Origin: Posidonia oceanica
Lineage: Eukaryota; Streptophyta; Magnoliopsida; Alismatales; Posidoniaceae
Direction of reading: 5' to 3'
Assembly (NCBI GenBank): GCA_037176725.1
Contig: JAZBRS010000037.1
Span: forward strand, 10,496,001 to 10,560,000
Length of the DNA stretch: 64,000 nucleotides
Positions 42,974 to 54,198 of the stretch are shown here, piece after piece. Each line of letters begins with the position of its first letter. Position 1 is the first letter of the stretch. The notes under the pieces are model-generated. The model worked only from the letters and a program-made list of their open reading frames with translations, had not been told where the DNA came from and ran no database searches. The position numbers were made by a program, and so were the translations under genes.

Positions 42974-44549
42974 TGTGGATGGATTTTCGGGGTGTTGAAG
43001 ATGAAGATGCCGGTGCTTCCACGACGTCGACAGCTTTGGTGTGATCGCCACACGCCTTTGGGTAGACAAGACACCTGGGGGGAGATTGTGAAGATGTGGG
43101 CCCTTAGACCACTAGATCGACGGCTGGATGTCGTTTAGCAGCTTCCTCGTGTTACGTAAGCGTCGTTCCTTTCCTTTCAAAACAAATAAAAATCAAAGAT
43201 CTAGATTAGTTCGTGTAGTAACTGGTAACAAAAATAACAGAGAATACTAGAAACAAATAAATCTAATACTAACCGGGGGTTGTTCCCCGCATGCATATGC
43301 TATGGGTCCTATTTTAAGGAATGCAATATGAGATAAAAAGAAAGATTGGAAGAAGATACTCCCTTCACCCTCGTGCTGTTTGCAGTGGAGTAGAAGTGGA
43401 GGCACGGTCGGAGCTCCGGCTAGGCTCGAGATCTCTGGGATTGTAGTGATCTCTAGGATCTTGGGTTTCTCTCTGGATAGAGGGTGGAGACTAGAGTTTC
43501 TGGTTTGGAAACTCTAGCTGTTTGAAAGTGGAAGCTCAGAAACCCTGAAATCTACAGAAGATCTCTTTCTGAACTAACTGAGGGGGGCTCTCTCTCCAAG
43601 AATGACCGGGGGTTCAAACACTGACCCATGGGGTCAATTTATAGACTCCAAGGGGTGTAGGGACGGTTGGAGTTCAGAAAATTCTAGAAAAGTGGCAGTT
43701 AGTTTGAGTCACTGGTTGGGGTGGCGCCTAAACCTAGCAACCGCTTGGTCAAAGTGTGGAAGACCTGGGAACGAGGCCACGATAGTTAGTCACCGATTTA
43801 GGTGGTGTCTAACAGTCAAGGTGATCGTGCGAAATAACCGTGGAAAAGCGGTTCAAAGGAGGCCATGATTGTTAGTCGCCGCATGTAGCGGCGCCTAATG
43901 GTCAAGGATCGTGGGGGAAGACTGAGGCAGTTCCACAACCGTCTAGTCGCCTGTTGAGATGGCGTCTAAAGGTTGAGGGGTTAGTGGGGATTGATCGTGG
44001 AAAAGCAATTGCCGGAGCGGTTATGATTGTTAGCCGCCCCTTTGGTCGATGCCTAGCGCAGTCGCTTGATGATGTGGCGCCTAGGTGGGTCACCTCCTCA
44101 GTTGGCTACAAGGTAGCTCGCCTGTTGGAGTGACGTCCATCTTAGTCGCCTCCTTTAATGGTGCCTAGGATGGTCGCCTCCTCAGCTGGCAACTAATAGG
44201 CTTAGGTCATTTCCAGCCCTATTTTCCAGGTTTTGGCCAGAGAAACAAGATAGAAGGCCGGGAAACTACAGATAGTCTATGAAATCAAGAAGGCATCTCT
44301 GTTAACTCAAATCTGCCACGAATCTGAGTAGAAATAAAGGATATTCAGGGTACTCGGACTTGCCACAAGTTTGAGTGAGTTGGCTCTGCCACAGCTAACA
44401 ACCTGAGTCATGGTAGGATCAAGTGATGCTTGAAGAAATCAAGGAAGATCTGGAAAATGTGTTGCTAAGCCTTAGACATGTGATCTTTGGTGCCTCAGAA
44501 GTCCCTGTCCTCTATGAACTCTGGGAAATGCGAAAATGGGATATCTACA
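42974..44549 (-). mobile_element. Element C 5' LTR (family III)
   Basis: 1,576-bp partner of 35,025-36,600. The plus-strand edges are TGTGGATGG and GATATCTACA, flanked on the right by AACGC. TATA-like box at 43,636-43,643 (minus strand). Confidence 0.96.
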
Positions 44550-44755
44550 AACGCAAGTTTAAAATTGGTGATCTAGTGCTTAAAGAAATGTTGCCTTATA
44601 ATAAGCCCCACCCTAAGAGAAAGTTAAAGCCAAACTGGGAAGGACCCTACATAGTGGTTGCTGCATATCCAGGGTACGCTTATCGATTGTCCCATAACGG
44701 AACAGATCTTCTTGACCCTTGGAATGCAATGCACCTGAAAAGGTACTACCCTTGA
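44550..44755 (+). pseudogene. pol: Integrase C-terminus of element B
   Basis: After the AACGC duplication (44,550-44,554) the pol frame resumes: KFKIGDLVLKEM, LKPNWEGPYIV, MHLKRYYP, then a natural TGA at 44,753-44,755. This is the C-terminal DNA-binding region of gypsy integrases (GDLVL...PNWEGPY). It is cut off from the core by element C. Confidence 0.93.
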
Positions 44756-47649
44756 TCAGCATGTCTATATCATTGAAGAGACCTAGGGCCTAACACCAAA
44801 CCAGAAAAGGGAGAGATTCCCAAAGCCAATAGGAAGAGGAACACCTGGGGGGACCCATACCTTGTCCTATCTCCACGAACACACTGCACGGGAAGGTAAG
44901 GGAAAAGTAGGCTTGGTGCAGAGGCTTAGAGTACAAACTGCTTGCCAAGTAACCTAGAAAGCGTCAAGAAAAGACGGCGGCAAAAACTGCCCAAACAGAG
45001 AGGAAAGAAGGCAATAAAGAAACTATCCAAGTAAGGAACAAACGAAAAGAGACAGTAAAAGAAACTGTCCAACTAAAAGAGGTCAGCAAAGAGCTGTCCA
45101 AAGAGTGGAAAAGAGCATGGCAAAAGCTGTCTATGCATCTAAAAGCTTAAACCATAGAAAGACGCATTAAGGACTAAAGAAAGGCAAGCAGGAATCAAGG
45201 CCTAAGCCAAAACTGAGAGTTCACTATATCCCGAAACTTCCCCTGTCCTATTCTCACTAATAGGCAAGGAGTAAGCAACCCTAGGTGGTCAAGGATTGGA
45301 AAGGCCCAAGGAGTAGCAACCCAAGTAAGGACTGATGTGCGGACCAAAGTCTTTAAAAGGATGCAGGCATGGCCCAAGGGACATGTCCACGAATGTAGGG
45401 CCCACTCATTTGGTTGAAGCAGACCCCGAGGCTAATGCTTAAGGTAGGTACTCATCTTTCCCCATTAGAAAAACCCAAAAATCCAAAAAAATCATATAAC
45501 CCAAAATCCAAAAAATCATATAACCCAAAAACTCAAAAAAATCATATAACCCAAAATCCAAAAAAATCATATAACCCGAAACACCAAAAAAAATTACAAA
45601 ACCTAGAAAAAAGAAACCAAGACATCCAACCTACCTACAAGTGAGAACTTAGTAAGTAGGAAAACTGGAATTAATCTGGCCGATGATGCAACCATCAACT
45701 CACCAGGATTCGGAGTTAGCGTCCTACTCAAGCATGTCTCACGGCTTGGGTGTGCTCTCTCAACAAAGACATTACTCGCATAATGATCTTTAGAGCATCC
45801 ACGGATGACTCATAATCAACGTCTATTAGGCTCTGATTTCCATCTCTTTAGCTGAGGCCAGAAATTAATTCCCTCCACCCATTTAAGATAAGCATGCTTT
45901 CTTTGCATTAACATCTGTTATGCCCTCTTGTTAGTTAATTAACTTAGCCTAAACCTTTTCATTTGACATATCTTCTCTTTAATTCATTAGTCAACTTAGC
46001 CAAATCTTTCGCCATGGAAGGTATGCTCATTGATTACTAATAAGACGAGTAAGCATGTGTAGGAAACAAAGCGAAACAAAAAAACCTTTCATATGAATAT
46101 TCACAAGTACAGACTCTGGCAAAAGGAAAGTACAGACTTTGGCAAAAAGAAAGGTACAAGCTCAATGGCCAGACTCGCCGCTACCCTCGGGTCCGCCGCC
46201 TGGAGGCCTCGGCGCGGGCTGCGCCACAGAAGGCGTCGCTCTGCTCTGGCTCCTCTCCCAAGATGCCCTCAGGATAGAACGAACCATCTCAAGGTGAGGA
46301 GAAGATCATGCCCTCGAAATCTGCTCAGCAGTCAAAGCGCTAGAATGCCCTGACCCCACAGGAGCTGCAGCAACAGGGGCCGGCATCAGACCAGCTATAT
46401 CAGAACCGGGAAGAACGATCGCGACTGCCATCTCCATTTGCATCAGTCGCGCCTCCATGTCCCACAGCTGCTGTGCCCGAAAGTCACTCAACTGCAACAA
46501 GAAACAAGCAACCTTTAGAGGCAAAACCACAAAGAAAGCATGCAAAGACAAAGAGGAGAACATACCTGGTCATCCCAGATAGCTTTCATCAAATGGTTGG
46601 GGATAACAACCAACCTCTTCACTTGGAAGGTCGAAGAAGAGAAGGAAGGAAGCTTCATGGTCAAGATAAGGGGTTTACTTGTGCAGAATGCTTCCTGAAA
46701 AGCAAAGATGGCCGTCTTTTATCTCCCCTTATCAAAAGAATCAGGGTTTAAAATGGTTTCTGAACTAAATAAACCATAAGATCGCGCATCGCCCCAACAA
46801 CTAGCGACTAGCTTAGCCGCCCGGTCAAGAGGCGCCTAACCCATCAGAACGGACTATCTACTACTATGAAGCCGAGGAGTGAACTCTTGCCTTGAGTTCA
46901 CGCACCGTCCACCGCAACCATTGCGAACACCTGACGACATATCGGATTAGCAAATGAAGGGTTCACTCCCTCACCCGGTTCTCTTTGCACAGAATCTCTT
47001 TACTTGCCAAATCGAGCTGTGGGACGACGGTCCTTTCTAGAGAGTGCTGGTCACATTAAAGGATGGAAAACACTTGACCACAACGAATTGCATTCATTCA
47101 TTTCGCATATGTCCATATGGTTTGGGACCAACCGTACCCCACCGGCCTAACCTAGCATATGGACCATTCATTGCATTGCATGTTGACCTTGCATTATCAT
47201 CATGTGTCTGAATCATGCATCCATGCATTTTCTCATATCATTGGAAGTGAAGCACGGACGGAGCATTTTCTGATATGATTCTCCTAGAGCCAGCCCAGTT
47301 CATACCTATCCTCTTATCAATTCCAATCTGAGTAACGTCTCAAACAAGATGTCACACTCTCCTTTCGATCGTGCCGGAATAACATCCCGCGGTTTCATCC
47401 TTAGTGCTTGCCCCGTTGGAACACCTCTACATGGTTGACCTAGTCTTGACTTCGGCTGCGACACAAGTTCCGAAACCGACTTGACCCCTCCATTGTTGAG
47501 TCTCCAATTTGATGGCAATTTAAACTCTCTTTTTATCTTTCCTTTGGCAACTTCAGTGGCAAATTGTTTGAGATGGTGCTCCCCTTTTCAGGAAATGCTC
47601 ATTAGGACATCGTTCTTGCCTTGGACCCGATCTTGTTCCAAGATCAACT
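44756..47649 (+). other. Element B 3' UTR
   Basis: No accessory ORF of the DUF7745 type is recognisable. Several stretches match element C's 3' UTR in inverted orientation. 46,080-46,760 has short open frames with no recognised domain. Conserved words near 46,960-47,080 (GGACGACGGTCC, AGTGCTGGTCAC) recur in element E at about 52,620, showing that B, C and E share 3' UTR ancestry. Confidence 0.65.
45474..45605 (+). repeat. About 25-bp AT-rich tandem array in B 3' UTR
   Basis: About five units of AATCCAAAAAA then TCATATAACCCAAAA. A diverged T-rich counterpart sits at 37,860-37,990 in element C. No inverted repeat is obvious in this array. Confidence 0.85.
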
Positions 47650-47664
47650 CCAAGGAGGGGCATC
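47650..47664 (+). other. Polypurine tract of element B
   Basis: CCAAGGAGGGGCATC directly precedes the LTR start TGTAGATATT at 47,665. It confirms plus orientation. Confidence 0.85.
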
Positions 47665-49208
47665 TGTAGATATTCTATTTTCGCATTTCTAAGAGCTCTT
47701 CTGAGGATAGAAACCTTGAGGTGCCCCAAGTCTCATGCCTAAGTTTTGATAACACATCTTCCAGATATTCCTTGACTTCTTTAAAGCATCACTTGATCCT
47801 ACCTAGACTTGGGTTGTTGGCTGTGGCAGAGCTAACTCACTCAGGCTTGTAACAAGTCCGAGTACCCTGGGTATCCTTCACTTCTACTCAGATTTAAAAC
47901 TAGATTTGAGTTAACAGAGATGCCTCCATGATTTCATAGACTATCTGTGGTTTCCTGGCCTTCTATCTTGTTTCCTCTGACAAAAACCCGGGAAAAGGGC
48001 TAGAAATGACCTAAGCTTGTTAGTTGCCAGTTAGGGAGGCGACTCAGGTAGTTGCCTCCTAGAGAGGCGACTACGCCCGTCGCCCATTGCCCAGTCAACT
48101 GCTTTAGAAGTCGACATCAGAGTCGGCTCAGTCAAAAGCCATATGAGGAGGCGACCCACGTGGACGCCACCTGGAAAGGCGACTGGGCAATCATGGGCAG
48201 TGGTTGCTTCCCATGATCCCCTCAACCCTCAAGCGCCAGTTCATCAGGCAGCTGAACGGTTGTGGAACTGCCTCGGTCTTCCCCATGATCCTTGACCATT
48301 AGGCGTCACTCCATGCGGCGACCAATAATCGTGGCTCCTTTTGAACCGCTTTTCCACGGTTATTTCCCACTACCCCCTCGACCGTTAGGCGCTAGCTCAA
48401 CTGGCGACTAACAATCGTGGCCTCGTTCCCAGGTCTTCCCACACTTTGACTGAGCAGTTGCTAGCCTTAGTCGCCAGCTCGACCGGTGACTAACCCTAAC
48501 TACCACTTTTCTGGAATTTTATGAACTCCAACCGTCCTCATCACCCTAGAGTCTATAAATAGACCCCCTAGGCTAGTGGTTTGAAGGTCGGAATTTTTGA
48601 GAGAGAAATCCCCCCTAGAGAGGAATTTCCAAAAGAGGCAGAGCCCTGTCAGTTGTGAGCCACCTTTAGAGAGCTAGATTTCCAATCCAGAAACTCTATC
48701 TCCTATCCCCAATAGGTTACCAACCTAGGCTTCTACCTCCGATCCTAGAGATCCTCAGCTACGCCGAAGCTCCGACCATGCTTCCTTCCAATCTCATTGC
48801 ACACAGCATAAGGGTGAAAGGGAGTATCTTCCTCCAATCTAATTTCTCATTGCATTTTTACATTCCTTAGCATAGGACCCATAGCATATGCATGCGGGGA
48901 ACAATCCCCGGTTAGTATTTGTTTTCTTTTAGTCATGTCGTTTCATTCACTTCTGTTGCTGACTACTACACTTGAGCTAATTTAGATCTATGTTGTTTTG
49001 TTTTGAAGGAAAGGAAGGAATTTACTTAGCACGAGGAAGCCGCTAGGCGACATCCAGCCGTCGATCTAGTGGTCCGAGGACCCACATCATCACAATCTCC
49101 CCCAGGTGTCTTGTTTACCCAAAGGCGAGTGGCGATCACAACTAAGCTGTCGACGTACGTGGAAGTGCCGACATCTTCAACTCAAGCACCCCCAAAAATC
49201 CATCCATA
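47665..49208 (+). mobile_element. Element B 3' LTR (family III)
   Basis: 1,544 bp. Starts TGTAGATATTC and ends AAAATCCATCCATA, a decayed form of the ...TCCATCCACA edge of element C. Contains fold-backs of the GGCGACT type (48,020-48,490) and a TATA box. The following bases GAACT would be the target duplication; the other copy is left of the window. The 5' LTR is not in the window. Confidence 0.9.
48554..48561 (+). promoter_or_regulatory. TATA box in B 3' LTR
   Basis: TATAAATA within GTCTATAAATAGACC, itself a short palindrome. The same position relative to the LTR start is used in element C. Confidence 0.65.
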
Positions 49209-50645
49209 GAACTCATCGAACATTTCGAAGAGACTCGCTTCACATTCATGAATAGAGCCAAGAATGCCTATGCAGACGCTTTGGCAACCCTAGCATCCTG
49301 GCTCTCCATACTCGAAGACGATGCAGTGGATGTATCAGTCACCTGTGTAGAGCAACCAGCACACTACATGAATATCGAGGAAGTAGTTACAGCAGAAGAG
49401 TCACCATGGTACCATGACATCAAGGTCTTCTTGGAGTCAGGCAATCTCCCGACTGGCACACCAACAGTAGACAAAAAGACTATGGCATGCTTAGCATCCA
49501 AATATGTCTTAGGGGCAGGACATCTCTACAGGAGGTCCTACAATCAGATGCTCCTACGCTATGCAAACAAAAGAGAGGCTGACATGCTGATGCTCCAGGT
49601 TCACACAGGGACATGCGGCCCACACATGAACGGCGTGCTACTAGCCAAGAAAATCATGTTGCAAGGCTACTTTTGGTCCACCATGGAGGCAGATTGTTGC
49701 CGATTTGTGCGTAGATGCCACAACTGCCAAATCCATGGGAATTTCATTCATGTGCCATTGCAGCAACTTCACAGCATGGCGTCACCTTGGCCCTTCTCCA
49801 CCTGGGGAATTGATGTAATCGGCGTAATCCATCCTGCAGCCTCCAACGGTCATCGCTTTATCCTTGTGGCGATCGACTACTTTACCAAATGGGTAGAGGC
49901 GGCCTCGTACAAGACAGTAATAGCCGTAGTAACGGAGAAGTTCATTAGGAACAATATAATTGCCCGTTACAGGGTCCCGTATGCTCTCATCTTTGACAAT
50001 GGCACGAACTTCACAGCTAAGAGAATGGAGGAATACCTGCACAGTTTCAAGATCAAGCACCACAAGTCCTCCCCTTATCGGCCACAGATGAATGGTGCAA
50101 TTGAGTCAGCCAACAAGAACTTGATAAAGATCCTCAAGAAGATGGCAGAAACTCACAAGGTCTGGCATGATAAGCTCCTATATGCACTATGGGCCTACAG
50201 AACGTCAGTCCGAACCTCGACAGGAGCAAGTCCGTATTCACTAGTTTATGGCATCGAGGTAGTTTTACCTGTTGAAGTTGAGATCCCATCTTTACGAATC
50301 CTAAAAGAGGCAGAACTGGAAGAAGCGGAATGGATCGAAGACCACTACGCCCAGTTGAACCTGATTGATGAGTGTAGACTGCAGGCAATGCACCACACTC
50401 AATGTTATCAGAAGAGGATGGCCAGATCCTATCAGAAGAAAGTCAGACCCAGGAATTTCATGCCGGGTGACTTAGTCCTACGAGCTATCCATCTCCCTGA
50501 TGGTCGAGGCAAATTCTGACCCAACTGGCATGGTCCTTACGTCATCAAACAGATATTCTCTAATGGCATAGCAATCCTCGAAAGCATGGATTAGATTGAG
50601 CAGTCCGAGCCGTTCAACGCCTGCTACCTCAAGAAATACTACTAG
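49209..50645 (+). pseudogene. pol: aRNH end and integrase of element D
   Basis: Begins inside the last aRNH helix (NAYADALATLASWLS) where element B inserted. The open part (from 49,248) is 423 residues. Zinc module HTGTCGPH...CHNCQ (about 49,600-49,735); core with GIDVIG (Asp 49,812-49,814), IFDNGTNF (Asp 49,995-49,997) and GAIESANKNL (Glu 50,103-50,105), so the DDE triad is complete. C-terminus GIEVVLPVEVEIPS, then a TGA at 50,517-50,519 right before PNWHGPY, a TAG at 50,592-50,594, and the natural end KKYY at 50,645. Very similar to element A's integrase, so D belongs to lineage 1. The rest of D lies outside or is displaced by B. Confidence 0.93.
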
Positions 50646-51360
50646 TGATCTGGAACTGTATCCTTGCCTTGCAGAGCTCTCTTCCCCCTACATCTCATAC
50701 ATTCATGACTATGGATATGGGGTTTTGGAGGAGAAGATGCTTGTTTTGGTTCTATTTGCTCTTTCTTGGGGTCCCCATTTTGTATCCAACTCCATCACTC
50801 CACAGGTGATGGAATTGGTGTGATCGCCACTCTCGATTTGCTTTCGCTGGCCCTCGAGGCATCTTGGGAGATGTGATATGAGTTGCGGGTTCAGCTACCT
50901 TGGGACAACGCCAGCGTTGTCCAAGGGTGCCCGTGCTTGGTGAGTTTCTTCTTCTTCTTCTTCCTTGTAAAACAAATTTAAAGATGCGGATTAACAAAGT
51001 GTAGTATACGATTCAAAGCAAATAAAAAAAGTGACATGAAATAAGAAAAGAGGAAAAGACTTACATGAGGGGTTTTAGCCCCTCGGTTGCAACTATGTAT
51101 GAATATGACTAGCTACAGCAATATGTGAAAGGAAATATGATATGCAAACTATTAAAAAAGAAAACCCCCTTTTGATATGAATGGTATGCAACAGAATGCA
51201 ATATGCCATTGGTGTGGTTGAAGATGGAAGAGGACTCAAGCTCTCTCAAAACTCTTTCTCAACTCACTTGATTTCCACAACTTATCTCTCATAAATTTCC
51301 CTCTAAAATTGTGTTCCACTCTCCAAAACTGTCCCCCTCACCCTATGGGAGTACCCCTGC

Positions 51361-51367
51361 TTTTATA
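51361..51367 (-). promoter_or_regulatory. TATA box of family IV LTR
   Basis: The minus strand reads TTCTATAAAAGC, in a position comparable to the TATA box of family III. Confidence 0.6.
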
Positions 51368-51431
51368 GAAGCATGGGAGGAACAAAAAAGGACACAAATG
51401 CCAAGTCAGCAGAATTTCCTATTTCAGAAGT

Positions 51432-51490
51432 GTTATACGCTAGAAAACTAGCGTATAACGTTATAAGCGAGAGTTCCAGCGTATAACGAC
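51432..51490. repeat. Perfect 12-bp hairpin in family IV LTR
   Basis: GTTATACGCTAG (51,432-51,443), loop AAAA, CTAGCGTATAAC (51,448-51,459), directly joined to a second GTTATA...GCGTATAAC pair. It has the layout of the family II element GTTGGACGC/GCGTCCAAC, with both arms changed together (GGA/TCC to ATA/TAT). Confidence 0.92.
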
Positions 51491-51956
51491 CTCCGAGACA
51501 TAACTGTCAAGATAAGAGAAGATTCCCCAATTAAGGAGTCATTAAGTGTGTTTAAACTTAGCTTTGATGGCTTTGATCGGTCAACAGGATCAAAGAAGGC
51601 AAAAAAATGATTTTTGAATTTGGACAAATATGGAAAGCTTTGGACTGACTAGGTTGCCCCGTTGGATGCTGGAAAACTAGTGGCCAATGTTAGCCGCTAT
51701 AGAACCAGTGGCGAACGTTGTACGTGGAGAAGCTAGCATACAACACCCTCAGTCAGTTCAATTTTCAAATTTGGTCATGACATGAAGAACACTCAAGTTG
51801 CCGACACTTGGGGCTTAGATAAGGATAACATTTTGGACTAAGGAGAAAACATTTGGCTTGAGTGAGACATCCTGGATTGGGTAGAGGGCTTCTAAGAGCG
51901 ACCTAATGCAAGAGACTATACTAACATGAAGGGAGTGCCAAAACGGGGTATCTACA

Positions 51957-51976
51957 GGTTGCCCCTCCTTGAAGAT
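51957..51976 (-). other. Polypurine tract of element E
   Basis: The minus strand reads CTTCAAGGAGGGGCAACC, next to the LTR start TGTAGATACCCC. Confidence 0.8.
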
Positions 51977-52089
51977 GGCTTCGACACGAAGCTATCTACA
52001 AGGCGAGACGATACCCCTGTGTGGCACTACAGGAGATCCTAAATGAAATCCAATGCCTGCTGCCACTAGACTTGGACGGGACACAAAGA
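51977..52089 (-). other. Element E distal 3' UTR
   Basis: A short unique stretch between the PPT and the first satellite. Nothing coding. Confidence 0.5.
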
Positions 52090-52350
52090 GGGTCGGCTAA
52101 AGAAACACGGCCAAGGGGATTGCCCAAGGGGAATAAACTAACGACATGCCACAGGGATTGCCCGTGGGGGTCAAACTAACGACATGCCACGGGGATTGCC
52201 CGTGGGGGTCAGCCCGTGGGGGTCAAAGTAAAAGACATGCCACGGGGATTGCCTACGGGGGTCAAACTAATGACATGCCACGGGGATTGCCCGCAGGGGT
52301 CAAGCTAACGACATGCCTCGGAGATTGCCTGCGGGGGTCAAACTAAAAGG
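52090..52350. repeat. 38-bp satellite with CCACGGG/CCCGTGG stems
   Basis: Unit spacing is 38 bp (for example 52,143 to 52,181), core GACATGCCACGGGGATTG. CCACGGG (52,187-52,193) pairs with CCCGTGG (52,199-52,205) around a 5-base loop. Several units are imperfect. Confidence 0.87.
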
Positions 52351-52560
52351 ATGGATAGCTAATGATTCCGACGACCACTCAATGTGAATGCAGTGCAATA
52401 CGTTATGTATGGATGTGTGCTGGCGGGAATGCAAAGGAGATGATCATGATATGCAATGCATGACCCTAGATAATGAGGTTCCTCCATCACTACCGGCTTC
52501 AATTTGTATACCGGTTGGCTCAGGAATTTTTCTCACCACCTAAGGCAGACTGACACATGC
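52351..52560 (-). other. Element E 3' UTR spacer
   Basis: Unique sequence with GATGATCATGATATGC and CACTACCGGCTTC. No gene or repeat seen. Confidence 0.5.
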
Positions 52561-52975
52561 GTGAATGCAATTTGTCATAATCAGGTGCCCTTTCATCAAG
52601 TGTAGCCTACACTCTCTACGAGGACCGTCGTCTTATGATACGCGGGTTGGTGAGCGAGAGGTCCATGATGTTCCCAGGTGTTGGGCAAAGGGGGTTGACC
52701 TCTTCTCTGCTAGCCGCGTTGGCTCTATTTGTCACAATCAGGTGTCCTTTCATTAAATGTTATCTACATTCTCGACAGAGATCGTCGTCTTGTGACCCGA
52801 GAGTTAGTGAACGATGGGTTCGCTTGTACCAATGGCTTTATTTGCCAGAATCAAGTGTCCTTTCATCGAATGTCGCCTACATTCTCGACAGAGACCATCG
52901 TCTTCTGACCCGGGAGTTAGTGAACGATGGGTCCACTAATACCATTGGCTTTGCTTTGTCTACCCGGTTGTGCTT
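52561..52975. repeat. Long imperfect repeat with CCATCGT/ACGATGG
   Basis: Three copies beginning CA(G/A)GTG(C/T)CCTTTCAT at 52,582, 52,739 and 52,852. The last copy holds the inverted pair CCATCGT/ACGATGG around CTGACCCGGGAG. Related words occur once each in the 3' UTRs of B and C, so this is a local amplification of a shared segment. Confidence 0.75.
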
Positions 52976-52989
52976 CGGGTTCTTTTACT

Positions 52990-53530
52990 TTGGTTAATCG
53001 GTTTTGCTCTGGGATCTTTTGCTTTGGTGACCCGGTTATGCTCCAGGTTGCTTTGCTTTGGTGACCCGGTTATGCTCCAGGTTGTTCTACTTTGGTGACC
53101 CGGTTATGCTCCAAGATTCTTTGCTTTGGTGTCCCGGTTATGCTCTGGGGATCTTTGCTTTGGTGTCTCGGTTATGCTCCGGGGATCTTTGCTTTGGTGT
53201 CCCAGTTATGCTTCGGGGATCTTTGCTTTGGTGTCCCGGTTATACTCCGGGGATCTTTGCTTTGGTGTCATGGTTATGCTCAAGGGATCTTTGCTTTGGT
53301 GTCCCGGTTATGCTCTGGGGATCTTTGCTTTGTTGTCCCAGTTATGCTTCAGGGATCTTTGCTTTGGTGTCCCGGTTATGCTTCGGGGATCTTTGCTTTG
53401 GTGTCCCGGTTATGCTCCGGGGATCTTTGCTTTGGTTTGGTTTGCTTTGTTTGTCCGGTTGTGCTCCAGGGTATCCTCTTTGATTTGGTTTGCTTTGTTT
53501 GTCCGGTTGTGCTCCGAGGTATCTTCTTTT
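52990..53530. repeat. 34-bp satellite with CCCGG/CCGGG stems
   Basis: Regular 34-bp spacing (53,128, 53,162, 53,196 ...), about 13 units. Each has GTGTCCCGGTTATGCTCCGG, in which CCCGG and CCGGG are inverted around TTATGCT. The last units change to TTTGTCCGGTTGTGCTCC. Open frames in all phases only read the repeat. Confidence 0.9.
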
Positions 53531-53534
53531 ACAG

Positions 53535-54198
53535 ACTTGTCGAGGGGATTGCCCAAGAGGGACGAAAACGAAACATGATGTGCCAAGGAGATTGCCCAAG
53601 GGGGTCGAAAATAAACACATGACGTGCCAAGGGGATCGCCCGAGGGGGTCGAAAACAAAAGCATGACGTGCCAAAAGGATTGCCCAAGGGGATCAAAAAA
53701 TAAAAACATGACGTGCGAAGGGGATTGCCCAAGGGGATTGCCCGTGGGGGTCGAGAACAAAACATGACGTGCCAAGGGGATTGCCCAAGGGGGTCGGAAA
53801 TAAAAACATGACATGCCAAGAGGATTGCCCAAGGGGGTCGAAAAATAAAAACCTGACATGCCAAGGGGATTGCCCAAGGGGGTCGAAAATAAAAACATGA
53901 CATGCCAAGGGGATTGCCCAAGGGGGTCGAAAATAAAAACATGACATGCCAAAGGGATTGCCCGTTGGGGTGGAAAACAAAAGCATGACATGCCAAGGGG
54001 GCTGAAAATAAAAGCATGACATGCCAAGGGGATCGAAAATAAAAACATGACATGCCAAGGGAATTGCCCAAGGGGGTCGAAAATAAAAACATGACATGCC
54101 AAGGGGATTGCCCAAGGGGGTCGAAAATAAAAACATGACATGCCAAGGGAATTGCCCAAGGGGGTCGAAAATAAAAACATGACATGCCAAGGGGATAG
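53535..54198. repeat. 44-bp satellite related to the 38-bp array
   Basis: Units CATGACATGCCAAGGGGATT then GCCCAAGGGGGTCGAAAATA, spaced 44 bp (for example 53,896 to 53,940). The core matches the 38-bp array, but here the arms read CCAAGGG and CCCAAGG and no longer pair. Cut at 54,198 by element F. Confidence 0.9.

Larger units (their letters stand above)
50706..51956 (-). mobile_element. Element E 3' LTR (family IV)
   Basis: The right edge GGGGTATCTACA is followed by a PPT on the minus strand. The left edge is less clear; resemblance to family III (TGTGGATGG...GAAGATG) places it near 50,706-50,710, 60 bases after D's integrase stop. About 1.25 kb. Contains GTGATCGCCAC, also found in family III, so the two families are related. 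Confidence 0.78.

Noticed and set aside
46093..46751. Possible gene in B's 3' UTR
   Set aside because: Only short open frames with unrelated low-complexity peptides; position is a retroelement UTR.
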